This document shows positions 42,833-53,607 of a stretch of 64,000 bases of DNA, in pieces. Each line of letters begins with the position of its first letter. Position 1 is the stretch's first letter. Where the stretch lies: the NCBI GenBank assembly GCA_963700735.1, contig CAVOYR010000005.1, positions 124,001 to 188,000 of the forward strand, in the 5' to 3' direction. The notes under the pieces were generated by a model. The model was not told the origin of the DNA. It searched no databases and worked only from the letters and a program-made list of their open reading frames with translations. This DNA is from Anderseniella sp963700735 (GTDB taxonomy: Bacteria > Pseudomonadota > Alphaproteobacteria > Rhizobiales > Aestuariivirgaceae). A program made the position numbers and the translations under genes.

Positions 42833-45800
42833 TCAGACCGTCGCGTTGATCGCAACGGCCTGCTCGGCTTCATCGAAGATGACGTTCACGGTCATGGCGG
42901 CGTTGGTGAACGTGGCAATGACCTCGTTTGCGGTGCCGGGGTCGGCGTCCTGGTCAAGCGACAACTGGGTCTCGCTGGCGCCGGCGGTCAGCTTGACATA
43001 ATCGCCAAGGTTCGCTGCGTTCGCGCCGGTACCTTCCAGCAGGGCGCTCAGGTCCACGAAATCCTCGCCGATAACGTAGTCCGTGATGGTGTCGGTGCCC
43101 GTAAACGCGGTGTCGTCCAGCACGAAGACATCGCTTCCGGCATTGCCCGTCAGCGTGTCTGCGCCCTCGCCTCCGCTCAGCGTGTCGTTGCCGTTGCCGC
43201 CCATGATGTAATCATCATCACTTGTGCCTACGATCGTCTGGTCGACATCAGCAGTTCCGCCGACATAGACATTGACGGGGTCGCCGCTGATGCCCTGCAG
43301 CACGGCGAGATCAACAAACTCGCTGCCTGACTTATCATACGAAATCTGGAGTATGGTATCGATCCGTTCGCCAGCCGTGCCGTCCGCCAGCGTGATCTGC
43401 GGCATCAACGGATCGCTGGTGCCAGTGATGGTGATCAGCGTCGTCGCTGCCGGCATAGCCGGATCTCCAGCATAATTGAAGATGAGTTCAATGCTTTCGC
43501 CATCAGCCAGGTCTGCAAACTGGCTGGTGTAGAAGGCAAGGCTGCCAGTAGCCACGTCAACGCCGTAGGTCACCTCGCCCCCGTAAGGGTCGCCGGGGGC
43601 GGCGGCGTAGACCGCGGTGTAAGAAAGGTTGTCGGGGTTGTTGCTGGCCGGATCTATCAACTGGACAATCAGCGCGGTTCTGGCAACTGCAATGACCTGT
43701 GCATCTGCCGGGCCCGGTCCGCTGGCACTGGCAGCCAGCACATTTGACAGGTCGATCACATCCTGCGCCGGATCAAAGCCGGTGATGATCGGAACACCTT
43801 CGAAGGAGGACGGGTTGATAAACGTGAAGACATCCATCTGGCCGCTCGTACCAGGATACGTGATGGAATAGCCGTCCACGTAAATCTGGTTCCAGGTCTC
43901 GACAGTATTGATCGGTGCGCCCGTCACGCCGTTCAGGAAGGCAATCTCGACCGTTGACGTTTCAGACCCACCCGTCGATTTAATCAGCACAACGGTATTG
44001 CTGCCGTCATCCTGGTAGATGACCTGCTCGCCGCTGTTCAGCGGATATGCCAGGGAAAGACCGTCTTCAGCAGGGTCGAAGCCGTTGATGGTCGGTCTGG
44101 CAAAGCTGCCATTGGGGTCCAGCAAGAAGGTGTCCGGCTCGCCAGCGGTGCCGCTGAAGGATGCAAACATCGACCCGCCCGTGGCATTGAACGAGTTGAT
44201 GAAATTGATGTTGCCGGCGGGCGCGCCGGCGATGTCCTCGCTACCGGTAATGTTGAACACTGCCGTTGCCGAAGCGGTGGCAGGGCCGTCGGTGACCTGC
44301 ACGTCGAAGCTGTCGGAGACAGCCTCGTCCTGGGCCAGCGCTTCCGTCGCTGCCAGGTCATTGGCCAGCGTGTACATGATGATTGCCGTGGCAACCGTCA
44401 GCGTGGCAGTGCCGTAGGTGCCCTGCTTGCTGTAGGTGTCGCCGCCGTCGGTTGTCGACCAGCCGTTGCTCGTCAACCAGCCTGTATCGACTTGGGGCGT
44501 TCCATCAACGTCTGCCATCATCAGCGCAACCGTGGCGCTGTCCGTGCCGGGGTCGGCATTGTCCACGCCGCCTGCCTCGACCAGTTGACTAGACTGCGGC
44601 CCGGCGTCGACCGTGGGGGCATCGTTGCTGCCGGCGATGGTCAACGACACGACCTGCGGCACGGTATCCACCCCCGACGCCACGTCGAAGCTGATGTCGT
44701 AGACGGCGCTTTCGCCCTGTGCGAGGAAGTCGAAATCGGCGAGATCGTAACTGACCGTGCCATCCGGATTGACCGTGATCAGGCTTGATACGGTAGGCGC
44801 AGAGCTGGCGGCCACGGCAACCGTGACACTGCTTGCGACAAGCGCCGGCGTTTCCCCCAAATCCACATCCGACGCCGTCACGAGCGCCCAGAGATCGAGC
44901 ACCTGCGGATCCGGCGACGCAGCATTGCCTTCAGCTTCTGATGCCGGATTTACTGAACTCACGACCGGCACGTCGTTGGTACCGGTGATGGTGATCACCA
45001 GTTCCTGCGCGCCGGTGTTGCCGAACCCGTCATCGACCTGAGCGGTGTAGGTGATGGTCAACTCCTGCCCGTCGCGCAGCCAGTCAAGATCGGCAGCGGC
45101 AGGATCCCAGGTCCAGTTGATGGTCTGCGCCTCGCCGTCGGACACCAGCGGGTCAAACCCGATGGCGCCTTCAGCCACCAGCGCCCCAACATTTACGCTG
45201 CCATCAACGGGCAGCGGACCGCCGTCCAGCAAGGCAACCGCGTTGCCGGTCACGGTCACCGTCAGCGTATCACCAAGGTCCTGGTCCGAGATGGTGATGG
45301 TGCCGGTGGTGGCAGGAATGTCCTGCGCCGAGCTGTTTCCGGCCACTTCCGCGATGCTTGCAGGATTGGTGGCAGACTCGATAACCGGCACGTCGTTGCT
45401 GCCGGTGATGGTGATCACCAGTTCCTGCGCGCCGGTGTTGCCGAAGCCATCATCGACCTGAGCGGTGTAGGTGATGGTCAACTCCTGCCCGTCGCGCAGC
45501 CAGTCAAGATCGGCAGCGGCAGGATCCCAGGTCCAGTTGATGGTCTGCGCCTCGCCGTCGGACACCAGCGCGTCAAAGCCGATGGCGCCTTCAGCCACCA
45601 GCGAGGCAACGTCCACGCTGCCATCAACGGGCAGCGGACCGCCGTCCAGCAAGGCAACCGCGTTGCCGGTCACTGTCACCGTCAGCGTATCGCCAAGGTC
45701 CTGGTCCGAGATGGTGATGGTGCCGGTGGTGGCAGGAATGTCCTGCGCCGAGCTGTTTCCGGCCACTTCCGCGATGCTTGCAGGATTGGTGGCAGACTCG

Positions 45801-48800
45801 ATAACCGGCACGTCGTTGCTGCCGGTGATGGTGATCACCAGTTCCTGCGCGCCGGTGTTGCCGAAGCCATCATCGACCTGAGCGGTGTAGGTGATGGTCA
45901 ACTCCTGCCCGTCGCGCAGCCAGTCAAGATCGGCAGCGGCAGGATCCCAGGTCCAGTTGATGGTCTGCGCCTCGCCGTCGGACACCAGCGCGTCAAACCC
46001 GATGGCGGCTTCAGCCACCAGCGAGGCAACGTCCACGCTGCCATCAACGGGCAGCGGACCGCCGTCCAGCAAGGCAACCGCGTTGCCGGTCACTGTCACC
46101 GTCAGCGTATCGCCAAGGTCCTGGTCCGAGATGGTGATGGTGCCGGTGGTGGCAGGAATGTCCTGCGCCGAGCTGTTTCCGGCCACTTCCGCGATGCTTG
46201 CAGGAATGGTGGCAGACCTCGATAACCGGCACGTCGTTGCTGCCGGTGATGGTGATCACCAGTTCCTGCGCGCCGGTGTTGCCGAAGCCATCATCGACCT
46301 GAGCGGTGTAGGTGATGGTCAACTCCTGCCCGTCGCGCAGCCAGTCAAGATCGGCAGCGGCAGGATCCCAGGTCCAGTTGATGGTCTGCGCCTCGCCGTC
46401 GGACTCCAGCGGGTCAAAGCCGATGGCGCCTTCAGCCACCAGCGCCGCAACGTCCACGCTGCCATCAACGGGCAGCGGACCGCCGTCCAGCAAGGCAACC
46501 GCGTTGCCGGTCACGGTAACGGTGAGCATGTCACCAAGGTCCTGGTCGGAGATGGTGATGGTGCCGGTGGTGGCAGGAATGTCCTGCGCCGAGCTGTTTC
46601 CGGCCACTTCCGCGATGCTTGCAGGATTGGTGGCAGCCTTGATAACCGGCACGTCGTTGCTGCCGGTGATGGTGATGACAAGGTCCTGCGCGCCGGTGTT
46701 GCCCGACCCGTCATCGACCTGAGCGGTGTAGGTGATGGTCAACTCCTGCCCATCGCGCAGCCAGTCAAGATCGGCAGCGGCAGGATCCCAGGTCCAGTTG
46801 ATGGTCTGCGCCTCGCCGTCGGACACCAGCGGGTCAAAGCCGATGGCGGCTTCAGCCACCAGCGCCGCAACGTTCACGCTGCCGTCGATGGGCAGCGGAC
46901 CGCCGTCCAGCAAGGCAACCGCGTTGCCGGTCACTGTCACCGTCAGCGTGTCACCAAGGTCCTGGTCGGAGATGGTGATGGTGCCGGTGGTGGCAGGAAT
47001 GTCCTGCGCCGAGCTGTCGCCTGCAACTTCCGCGATGCTTGCAGGATTGGTGGCAGCCTCGATAACCGGCACGTCGTTGGTACCGGTGATGGTGATGCGC
47101 ACGGTTTGCGGGATCGAGACTGTCGTGCCGTCGCCAACCTCTACGACGAAGTCCAGCGTCAGCACATCGCCTTGGCGCAGCCAGTCGAGGTCCACATCAG
47201 CCGCGGCAAAGGTGAAGTCGAGGGTCTGCACGGCGCCCAGCGAATTGGCCGGCGCATCGAAACTCAGGGCGGCATTGGCCACCAGCTGGGACACGTCGAC
47301 GGAGTCTTCGGACGGCACCGGGGCGCCGTTGAAGAGTGCCGTGGCATCGCCGACGACAATTCCGGTCAGGACATCGGAGTAATCAACATCACTGACATCC
47401 ATCGAGCCGGTTGCCAGCAGGTCTTGAAGGCTGCTGTCACCCGCCACCTCTGCCTGCGATACAGGAGCAGTCACGCTCTCGATCTGCGGTACGTCATTGG
47501 TGCCGGTGATGGTAATGGTTACAGCTTGCGTCTCAGTGTCAGTGGCCTGAACGCCCGAGTCATCCGTGACCGCGATCGAGTAGGTCAGTGTGATGGTCTC
47601 GCCGATTGCGAGATACTGCACGAGCGAGTTGTCGAGCGCGAACGTCCAGTCGACGGTGCCGCTGTTCGCACTGGCAATATCGCCGCTCAGCACCACGGCA
47701 CTGGCGAGCGCGGTTTGCAGCGCTACAGGAACGGCAGGGCCCGTGGTGGCAAGGCCTGTCAAGGCGACGCTCGAACTGGTCAGGTCGCTCGCATCCACAT
47801 CGACGAACGTGATCGAACCGTCTGCCGTGAGAAAGGCTCCCGCTTCCAGCCCTGGCGTGTTGGGATTGTCGGCGACCGTTGCCGCGTCTTCGGTTACTGC
47901 GCCAAGCACCTGGACGGCGGTGATCTGGGGCCGGTCATTGGTGCCGTCGATGACGACCACAAAGGTGATTTCGTCCAGTGCGCCCGCGCCGTCCCGGCCG
48001 ATGACCTTGTAGGTCAGCGTCAGGGTTTCATCGTCAGCCAGGTAGTCGAAGGCTTCGTTGCCGCTGTCGAAGGTCCAGAACACGTTGCTCAGGTCACCCG
48101 CGTCAGCATCCGCCACGCCAGGCACCACCTCCAGCATCGCGAGCAAGGCGGCATTGTCCGAGCCAAGACCGTTCGTCGTACCTGTAACCTCGACGGACAA
48201 TACCTCCGTCGTCACGGAATCCGGCTGGTTGGCATCAAGAACGGTCAGCGTGCCCGTGGCAACCAGAGGCCCATCAGTTTCGGGAATGGGCGGCGGTGTG
48301 GCAGTGTCATTGCTGGCAATGAGGAACACCGGCGGGTAGTTGCCATTTTCATCAGGTTCGGGAAGCTCTTCGAGGAAGTCTGCCAGCGGGGCCAGCAGTT
48401 CGGCCAGCTTGAGCAGGATAACCTCGCCATCCAGGCCGGCAAACCGCGAGTCAGTCCCGAAAAAGGGCGAGCCCGTATCGTTGGTTTCGCGCTCGGTCTT
48501 TTCCTGGGTACTGGCGCGCAAGTGATTGAGAATGGCGCCGACAAGGCCTTGCAGGCCCGCATCGGTGATCGGGACCAGCTTGGTGGTGCCATCCGCCGAA
48601 ATGATATAGGCGCCCTGCCCGTTGGTGACCTGCACCAGCTGGCCATTGGGCAGCTTGGGAACAATGGAGAACGTGCCTTCGGCTGAAAGGATCGCGTAGG
48701 AGCCATCTTCCAGCTGCACGGCCAGTGGCGTGGTGCCCCGAATGGCCATCACGGCGACGGGTGTCTCTACCTCGACACCGCCGGACCCCGCCACTTCGCC

Positions 48801-49412
48801 GGTAACGAATCCGAGCGAGCCCTTGACCAGGCTGAACAGCATCTTGTTGGAGCTGCCACCGGGGTTGTAGACCATCTCGTTGAGCGCCATGGTGCCGCCG
48901 TTGCTCAACGAGAATACCGAGTTGTCGGTGAACGTTATGCCGAGCTTACCGGTGTCGCTGACCGCGACCACATCACCCTGGAAAACCGGCGTGCCAACCT
49001 GAAGGTCTTCCGTGCCGCCACCGGCGCGCTGTACGGTCGCGCTACCTTCGAGGGTCTCTACCTTGCCGATCGCAGCCGTCTGGTTTTGGGTTGATCCACC
49101 GCCGGACTGTGCGACCTGAACCAGCTCCGGTCCGGCGAGCAACTCCACCGTTGCACCTTTCAGGGACGCCCCGTTGTCCGCAACGAGGTTGGCCGGAGGG
49201 TGGCTGTCGAAATAGCCCGGAAAAACCTTTGCGGCGCCGTCGGGAAACTGGAGAACGAGGGTGGATCCGTCGCGCGCATAGCTGGCGGTCTCGAGCATCT
49301 GCTGGGTCAACGGTAAACCGCCACCGGCGCCTGCTTCGAGGCCCAGACCAGCATTGTTGGAATCGTGCATCACGAGGTCGCCATTCGCTTTTTGAAGTGT
49401 CACGTGCCCCAC
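42833..49412 (-). CDS. Giant FecR/VCBS-repeat/RTX adhesin-like protein, type I secreted (frame broken by one base)
   Basis: About 2,192 residues when one extra base is removed. Order: N-terminal region (1-110) with LVLQFPDGAAKVFPGYF; FecR-like domain (about 115-235, QGDVVAVSDTGKLGITF, AIRGTTPLAV); then many VCBS/Ig-like beta domains ending ITGSND or ITGTND, five of them near-identical 140-residue units; then RTX nonapeptides near the C-terminus (GGNGNDTLSGGEGADTL) and a secretion-signal-like end (DVFVLDDTAFTGTDTITDY). At about 46217-46219 the plus strand reads GACCTCG where sister repeats read GACTCG; the extra base shifts the frame. Start GTG 49412 is uncertain. Surface adhesion or biofilm function is inferred from architecture and its adjacent type I system. 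Confidence 0.85.
44966..47096. repeat. Five tandem 420-base VCBS-like repeat units within the adhesin gene
   Basis: The marker ATGGTCAACTCCTGCCC recurs at about 45051-45056, then at 420, 420, 421 and 420 bases further (near 45471, 45891, 46312, 46732). Units differ by only a few bases and encode 140-residue domains (GTITISDQDLGDTLTVTVTG ... WDPAAADLDWLRDGQ). The single 421-base interval contains the frame-breaking base. Such identity suggests recent expansion or homogenisation, and the number of units may be wrong in a short-read assembly. Confidence 0.9.
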
Positions 49413-49626
49413 GGATGCCGCTAGGTTAGCAGCGTTATCTGTCCGTGGCCAGAATTCTTGTGAAACCGTTAACGCAGCCGGTCAGATTGCAACACTCTCC
49501 GCGACTTCTGGCGATAGAGGCGCATGCACTGCCGCGCATGGCTGGTGCATTTCGCAGAAATCCTCGCTTGACCTTGCGTTTTGGCATACGTTTCGCCTGC
49601 CGGGGTCAGACAATGAGGATCAAAAC

Positions 49627-50490
49627 ATGATGCGCTCGATGATCCCGGTCGCTTGCGTCTGCACGCTGGTACTGGCCGGCCATCCGGCAGCCGCAGATCC
49701 GGCGACACATGCCATTGCGGATGACTTCGAGACGTCTGCCCTATCAGACATCTGGATGGACAAGTACGTACCTGCGAACCGGCTTGCGATCCGGCAAGGT
49801 GATGCCGCGAAAGGGCGAGCCGCGCTGGCGCTCAGCGTGACTGCAGGAGACTTCGACGAAGGGTGCAATTGCCAGCGCACCGAGATCCGCGAGGCCGATG
49901 ACATCCAGACCGTGTTCGGCGAAGAAAGTTGGTACCGCTTTTCGCTGCGCCTGACCGGCCTGGGCGGTCCCTATGAAAACAAGCGCTGGATGCTCGGCGC
50001 CTGGAAACAGGAGGCTGATGGCAGCCCGTTCCTCGCCATGCGGTTCGAAGGTGGCGTCTTTTACATCACGATCGAGAGTGCACAGACTCGGCTCATGCTC
50101 GCATCAACTCTCATTGATGCACGCACGTTCATCGAGGTAGTCAAGGGACAGGGGAAGAAGTTCGACTTCGTAACCGACCAGGACCTGTATCTCGGCGACA
50201 GCGCCGTGCAACTGAAGCATGGCAAGGTGAAATACCTGTCCGACCCGCGAAGTGGCTGGGTCGACCTGATGTTCAGGATCAGGGGCGGCACCGACGGCAG
50301 CGGTGTCATCGAGCTCTATGCGAACGGCAACTTCGTGGTAAGGGCGACGGGAAAGATTGGTCTGGAAGGGTCCGAGGGTACGCGCCAGTACCTGCGCATT
50401 GGCCACCGGCGCGACCGGTCGAAAACCAACGCAACCTTGCTGATGGACGATTTCAGGCGCGGACCGACGCAGGCCTCGGTGTCTGATTGA
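49627..50490 (+). CDS. Secreted polysaccharide-lyase-like protein (heparin lyase I-like fold)
   Basis: 287-residue protein with a signal peptide (about 1-23, ending PAAADP). The body looks like the beta-jelly-roll of heparin-lyase-I-like polysaccharide lyases: CQRTEIREADD, WYRFSLRLTGLGGPYENKRWMLGAWKQ, then GWVDLMFRIRGGTDGSGVIELYANG and YLRIGHRRDRSKTNATLLMDDFRRG, the usual last strand. GAGG lies 8 bases before ATG 49627. Substrate is unknown; an acidic matrix or algal polysaccharide is inferred. It is divergent from the adhesin gene. Confidence 0.65.
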   Translation: MMRSMIPVACVCTLVLAGHPAAADPATHAIADDFETSALSDIWMDKYVPANRLAIRQGDAAKGRAALALSVTAGDFDEGCNCQRTEIREADDIQTVFGEESWYRFSLRLTGLGGPYENKRWMLGAWKQEADGSPFLAMRFEGGVFYITIESAQTRLMLASTLIDARTFIEVVKGQGKKFDFVTDQDLYLGDSAVQLKHGKVKYLSDPRSGWVDLMFRIRGGTDGSGVIELYANGNFVVRATGKIGLEGSEGTRQYLRIGHRRDRSKTNATLLMDDFRRGPTQASVSD

Positions 50491-50502
50491 TTGCCGCCGG
50501 GC

Positions 50503-50727
50503 TCAGGAGTTGGTCCGCAGCAGCAAGTCGGCCTCGCTCACCCAGTGAAGCACGCCCATCACGACCACCAGTGAAACGCCCCAGATCGCGGCTGGCACCG
50601 CTTGAAGTCTTGCGCCAGTGCGTGTCGCAGCAGCCAGCTCGCGCCGGGTGCGGTCGATCAGGTACATCTCTGCACTTTCCACCGCCCGCATTCGCTTCAA
50701 CGTTTGCCTGTCTGACAAGCCATGCAT
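50503..50727 (-). CDS. Small membrane protein of unknown function
   Basis: 74-residue frame, not recognised. A charged N-terminal half (DRQTLKRMRAVESAEMYLIDRTRREL) precedes one hydrophobic segment (AIWGVSLVVVMGVLHWV). A very strong ribosome binding site (GGAGGGAGGG) sits just before ATG 50727, the main reason for calling it. It is 107 bases downstream of the CHASE2 cyclase on the same strand and may be its operon partner. Its end faces the end of the lyase gene, 12 bases away. Confidence 0.55.
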   Translation of the reverse strand: MHGLSDRQTLKRMRAVESAEMYLIDRTRRELAAATRTGARLQAVPAAIWGVSLVVVMGVLHWVSEADLLLRTNS

Positions 50728-50834
50728 GATCAGCCCTCCCTCCAGAGTGGACCAATCCTAGGCTTGCATGACAAAACAACGGTTTAGGGATTTGGTTAAA
50801 ATTCTACTCAATTAATGATTGAGCAAACCGGCAC

Positions 50835-53030
50835 CTATGCACTCAGGGCGCGCCTTCTGGCCGATGAAGCAGCGGTGCGGGACTTGCGCCTGGCACTCCT
50901 GCTCGCTTCCGCCATGAACCGCTCGTAGAGCCGTGGGATTCCAAACGGCACAGCGGCATCCTGGCAAACGCTTGCCCGGGCCAGCACATCGTCCCATCTC
51001 CTTGCCGCAACAGCTTCAAGCATGCTGGCATGAAGCCGGGCCAGCTCCTTGAACCCGGGCGAGCGGGCAATAGCCTCGTCGCCCAACAGCACGGAGATGT
51101 CTTCGTACTCGGTCTTGCCTTTCACCTTGACACTGCTGACCGGAAGCACGGCCAGCCGGTTGGCGACAAGTTCCGCGCAGCGGTGCCCGATGAGTATCTG
51201 CACACCAAAGCCCTTGGTCTGCCCCTCCAGTCGCGATGCCAGGTTCACTGTATCGCCCAGTACGGTGTAGTCGAACCGGAGATCCGACCCCATGTTGCCG
51301 ACAACGCACTCGCCAGTGTTGATGCCAATGCCGATTTCCAGCGGAATCTCGGAGCGCTCGACCCGCAGCCTGTTCAACTCGTTCAACCTGAACGACATCT
51401 CCAGCGCAGCCTGGCAGGCATGAAGGGCGTGTTCATCATCACTCAGCGGCGCATTCCAGAACGCCATGATGTTGTCGCCCATGTACTTGTCGATGGTGCC
51501 GCCATTGTTGACCACCGCGATGGACAGCGGGGTCAGCAGCGAATTGATCAACGTTGTCAGCGCACGCGGGTTCGACTTGTAGCTCTCCGAAATTGTAGTG
51601 AACCCACGCACATCGGAGAACATGATGCTCATCTCGCGGGTCTCGCCGCCAAGGCTGAGCTGGTCAGGGTTCTCCGCGAGCTGCTCTACCATGTCCGACG
51701 ACAGGTACTGGCCGAACGCTGTGCGGATCTGGCGCCGGTCAAGTTCCTCGCGCAGGTAGCCGAGCACGATCAGCAGCACCGAAACCGCCCCCGAGGTCAG
51801 CAGCGGAAACGCGTAGTCAAAAACAAGCCGCTCGCTGGCAAACAGGAACCAGCTGCCGGCGGCGATTACCACGGCGATAGTGGCACCAACCACAATGGTG
51901 TACATGGCCCCTGCCCGCGGCAGCAGCACGATCAGCAACAGCCCGATCAACAGGGTCAGGCTGACCTCCAGGCCCACGGCCCACGCAGGCCGGCTGAGCA
52001 GGCTTTGCGTCAGGATGGCGTTGATCAGCTGGGCGTGCGCTTCAACTCCCGGCATGGAGGAGTCGACCGGCGTTGCCTTCAAGTCGAACAGGCCCGTCGC
52101 CGAGGTGCCCACCATGACAATCCGGTTCTGGAAAATCCCTGCTGCGGCCTTGCCGGACAACACGTCTGCGGCGGACACGAACATCTTCGGATCATGCTTG
52201 CGAAAGTGCAGCCAGGCCTTGGCGTTGCGGTCTGTCGGAACGGTAACACCGGCGATGACCACGGATTCAACTCCCGCCTCGGTGGACCTGATCAGTGTCG
52301 TCGTCTGACCGGTCGCCACGCGCAACGTCTCCAGCCCCAGTGACGGGATCAGCTGCTGCCTGTAGCGCGAGATCAGTGGCAACTTGCGCACCACGCCATC
52401 GCGCTCGGGCCGGATAGTGACAAGCCCCCGGCCCTGTGCTGCCTGCTCAAGAACCGGCACGTTGGTAATGACGTCGGGAAATGCATCTACAAACCGGGAG
52501 GGATCGGGCCCTACCATCGCAACAGCTGCGCGGACAGTGACCTTGTCTTGTGCCTGGCCAACCTGCTCGTGATACCCGGACTGGCCCAGAACCACCCGGG
52601 TCTTGCCGATGGCTGCCGCCAGCACTTCGTCATTCGATTTCAGTTGCCTGAGGCGTTCAGCCGTCTGCTTGTCGTAGGATTCAACAACTGCTGCAACGGC
52701 TTGCGGCGACGTGCGGTCAGCCTCGGGAAACAGCACGTCGAATGTGATGACGGCAGCACCTGACGCCGAAAGCCTGTTGACCAGATCGGCAAGCAAGGTG
52801 CGTGGCCACGGCCACTGGCCGAGTTCACCCAGACTTTTTTCATCGATGTCGACAATCACCACCTGGCCGGGTGACGGTTCAGGTTCGCTCATCACCTGGT
52901 ACAGGTCGAACGTCTTGAGGCGGAGGATTTCAAGCGGTGCAGGATCGTAGATGCGCAGGGCCATCATGGCCAGCAGCAAGCCCAGCGCAAGTGCCCGGCT
53001 CGCATATGCGCTCTTGATCAGGAACTGCAA
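50835..53030 (-). CDS. CHASE2-domain adenylate/guanylate cyclase
   Basis: 731-residue membrane receptor cyclase. A signal-anchor helix (about 10-28), an extracytoplasmic CHASE2 sensor (about 35-340, VVIVDIDEKSLGELGQWPWPR, AVITFDVLFPEADR), three transmembrane helices (about 350-370, 376-396, 405-425) and a class III cyclase domain (about 465-650) are seen. Metal-binding aspartates are Asp473 (MFSDVRGF) and Asp519 (DKYMGDN), and the transition-state Asn/Arg lie in GDTVNLASRLEG. The substrate-specifying region suggests adenylate cyclase but was not resolved. It sits between the type I secretion exporter and its adhesin-like substrate, so cAMP signalling linked to the surface is inferred. Confidence 0.93.
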   Translation of the reverse strand: MQFLIKSAYASRALALGLLLAMMALRIYDPAPLEILRLKTFDLYQVMSEPEPSPGQVVIVDIDEKSLGELGQWPWPRTLLADLVNRLSASGAAVITFDVLFPEADRTSPQAVAAVVESYDKQTAERLRQLKSNDEVLAAAIGKTRVVLGQSGYHEQVGQAQDKVTVRAAVAMVGPDPSRFVDAFPDVITNVPVLEQAAQGRGLVTIRPERDGVVRKLPLISRYRQQLIPSLGLETLRVATGQTTTLIRSTEAGVESVVIAGVTVPTDRNAKAWLHFRKHDPKMFVSAADVLSGKAAAGIFQNRIVMVGTSATGLFDLKATPVDSSMPGVEAHAQLINAILTQSLLSRPAWAVGLEVSLTLLIGLLLIVLLPRAGAMYTIVVGATIAVVIAAGSWFLFASERLVFDYAFPLLTSGAVSVLLIVLGYLREELDRRQIRTAFGQYLSSDMVEQLAENPDQLSLGGETREMSIMFSDVRGFTTISESYKSNPRALTTLINSLLTPLSIAVVNNGGTIDKYMGDNIMAFWNAPLSDDEHALHACQAALEMSFRLNELNRLRVERSEIPLEIGIGINTGECVVGNMGSDLRFDYTVLGDTVNLASRLEGQTKGFGVQILIGHRCAELVANRLAVLPVSSVKVKGKTEYEDISVLLGDEAIARSPGFKELARLHASMLEAVAARRWDDVLARASVCQDAAVPFGIPRLYERFMAEASRSARRKSRTAASSARRRALSA

Positions 53031-53120
53031 GAATTGCCTCCCTTGGCGGCCCGGTTACCCGGCATCACGTCAGGTTCAACCAGCATGGCAGAGGTGATGC
53101 CTTTTCGGGACAACTCACCA

Positions 53121-53474
53121 TCAATTGGCGAGGTAAAACATCACGCCATAAAAACAGTCACATTGCGTAATCTGTTCATCGTTGATTTCGTCTGTTGCAA
53201 GGAAGCCGATCACCTTGCCGCACGACACCTTGGTCTCGTTCGCCCACGTCCAGAGATTGGTCCTGCTCGCAATCACCTGTGGCGACTGCGAGATCTCCAC
53301 GGCGTGCGCATGGCGCCGTTCAATTTCAGCATCAAGATCCGGACGCGGAACATTGACCAGGTCGGAGCGATATTCGCCTGAAAAGCATTGTCCGCCCACG
53401 TCTGCCGCAAGGCTGCTGCCCGCAGCCCCTGCCACCAGGACAACCGTCATCGCAGAAATCAACAATGTTCTCAT
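53121..53474 (-). CDS. Small secreted cysteine-containing protein, unknown function
   Basis: 117-residue protein not recognised. A signal peptide (about 1-24, ending SSLAAD) precedes a mature domain of about 93 residues with four cysteines (GGQCFSG, KVSCGKV and the pair CDC), probably two disulfides in the periplasm. ATG 53474 is preferred over an in-frame TTG five codons upstream because it begins the signal peptide. It lies between the CHASE2 cyclase and the ABC exporter, on the same strand. Confidence 0.65.
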   Translation of the reverse strand: MRTLLISAMTVVLVAGAAGSSLAADVGGQCFSGEYRSDLVNVPRPDLDAEIERRHAHAVEISQSPQVIASRTNLWTWANETKVSCGKVIGFLATDEINDEQITQCDCFYGVMFYLAN

Positions 53475-53607
53475 GCCCGTCCCTGCCAATGTTGCCGCTC
53501 GATACCATGAGCGGGAATGTGTTCCGCACCCCTACGATTAACACGGTTCCGGTGCAGCGAGAACCTTGCTGACGGAAAGGCAGCCGCTGCCCTCGAACCT
53601 ACGCCGG

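Noticed and set aside
44966..47096. CRISPR array or insertion-sequence repeats
   Set aside because: Units are 420 bases, directly tandem, in frame with a VCBS coding gene; there are no short repeats with unique spacers and no transposase.
45891..48686. 931-codon plus-strand open frame opposite the adhesin gene
   Set aside because: It follows the 420-base repeat on the non-coding strand and has no protein-like motifs, while the minus strand has clear VCBS and FecR domains.
50453..50779. 108-codon minus-strand frame overlapping the small membrane protein
   Set aside because: It is in another frame, lacks a ribosome binding site and overlaps the end of the lyase gene; the 74-residue frame has the strong site.
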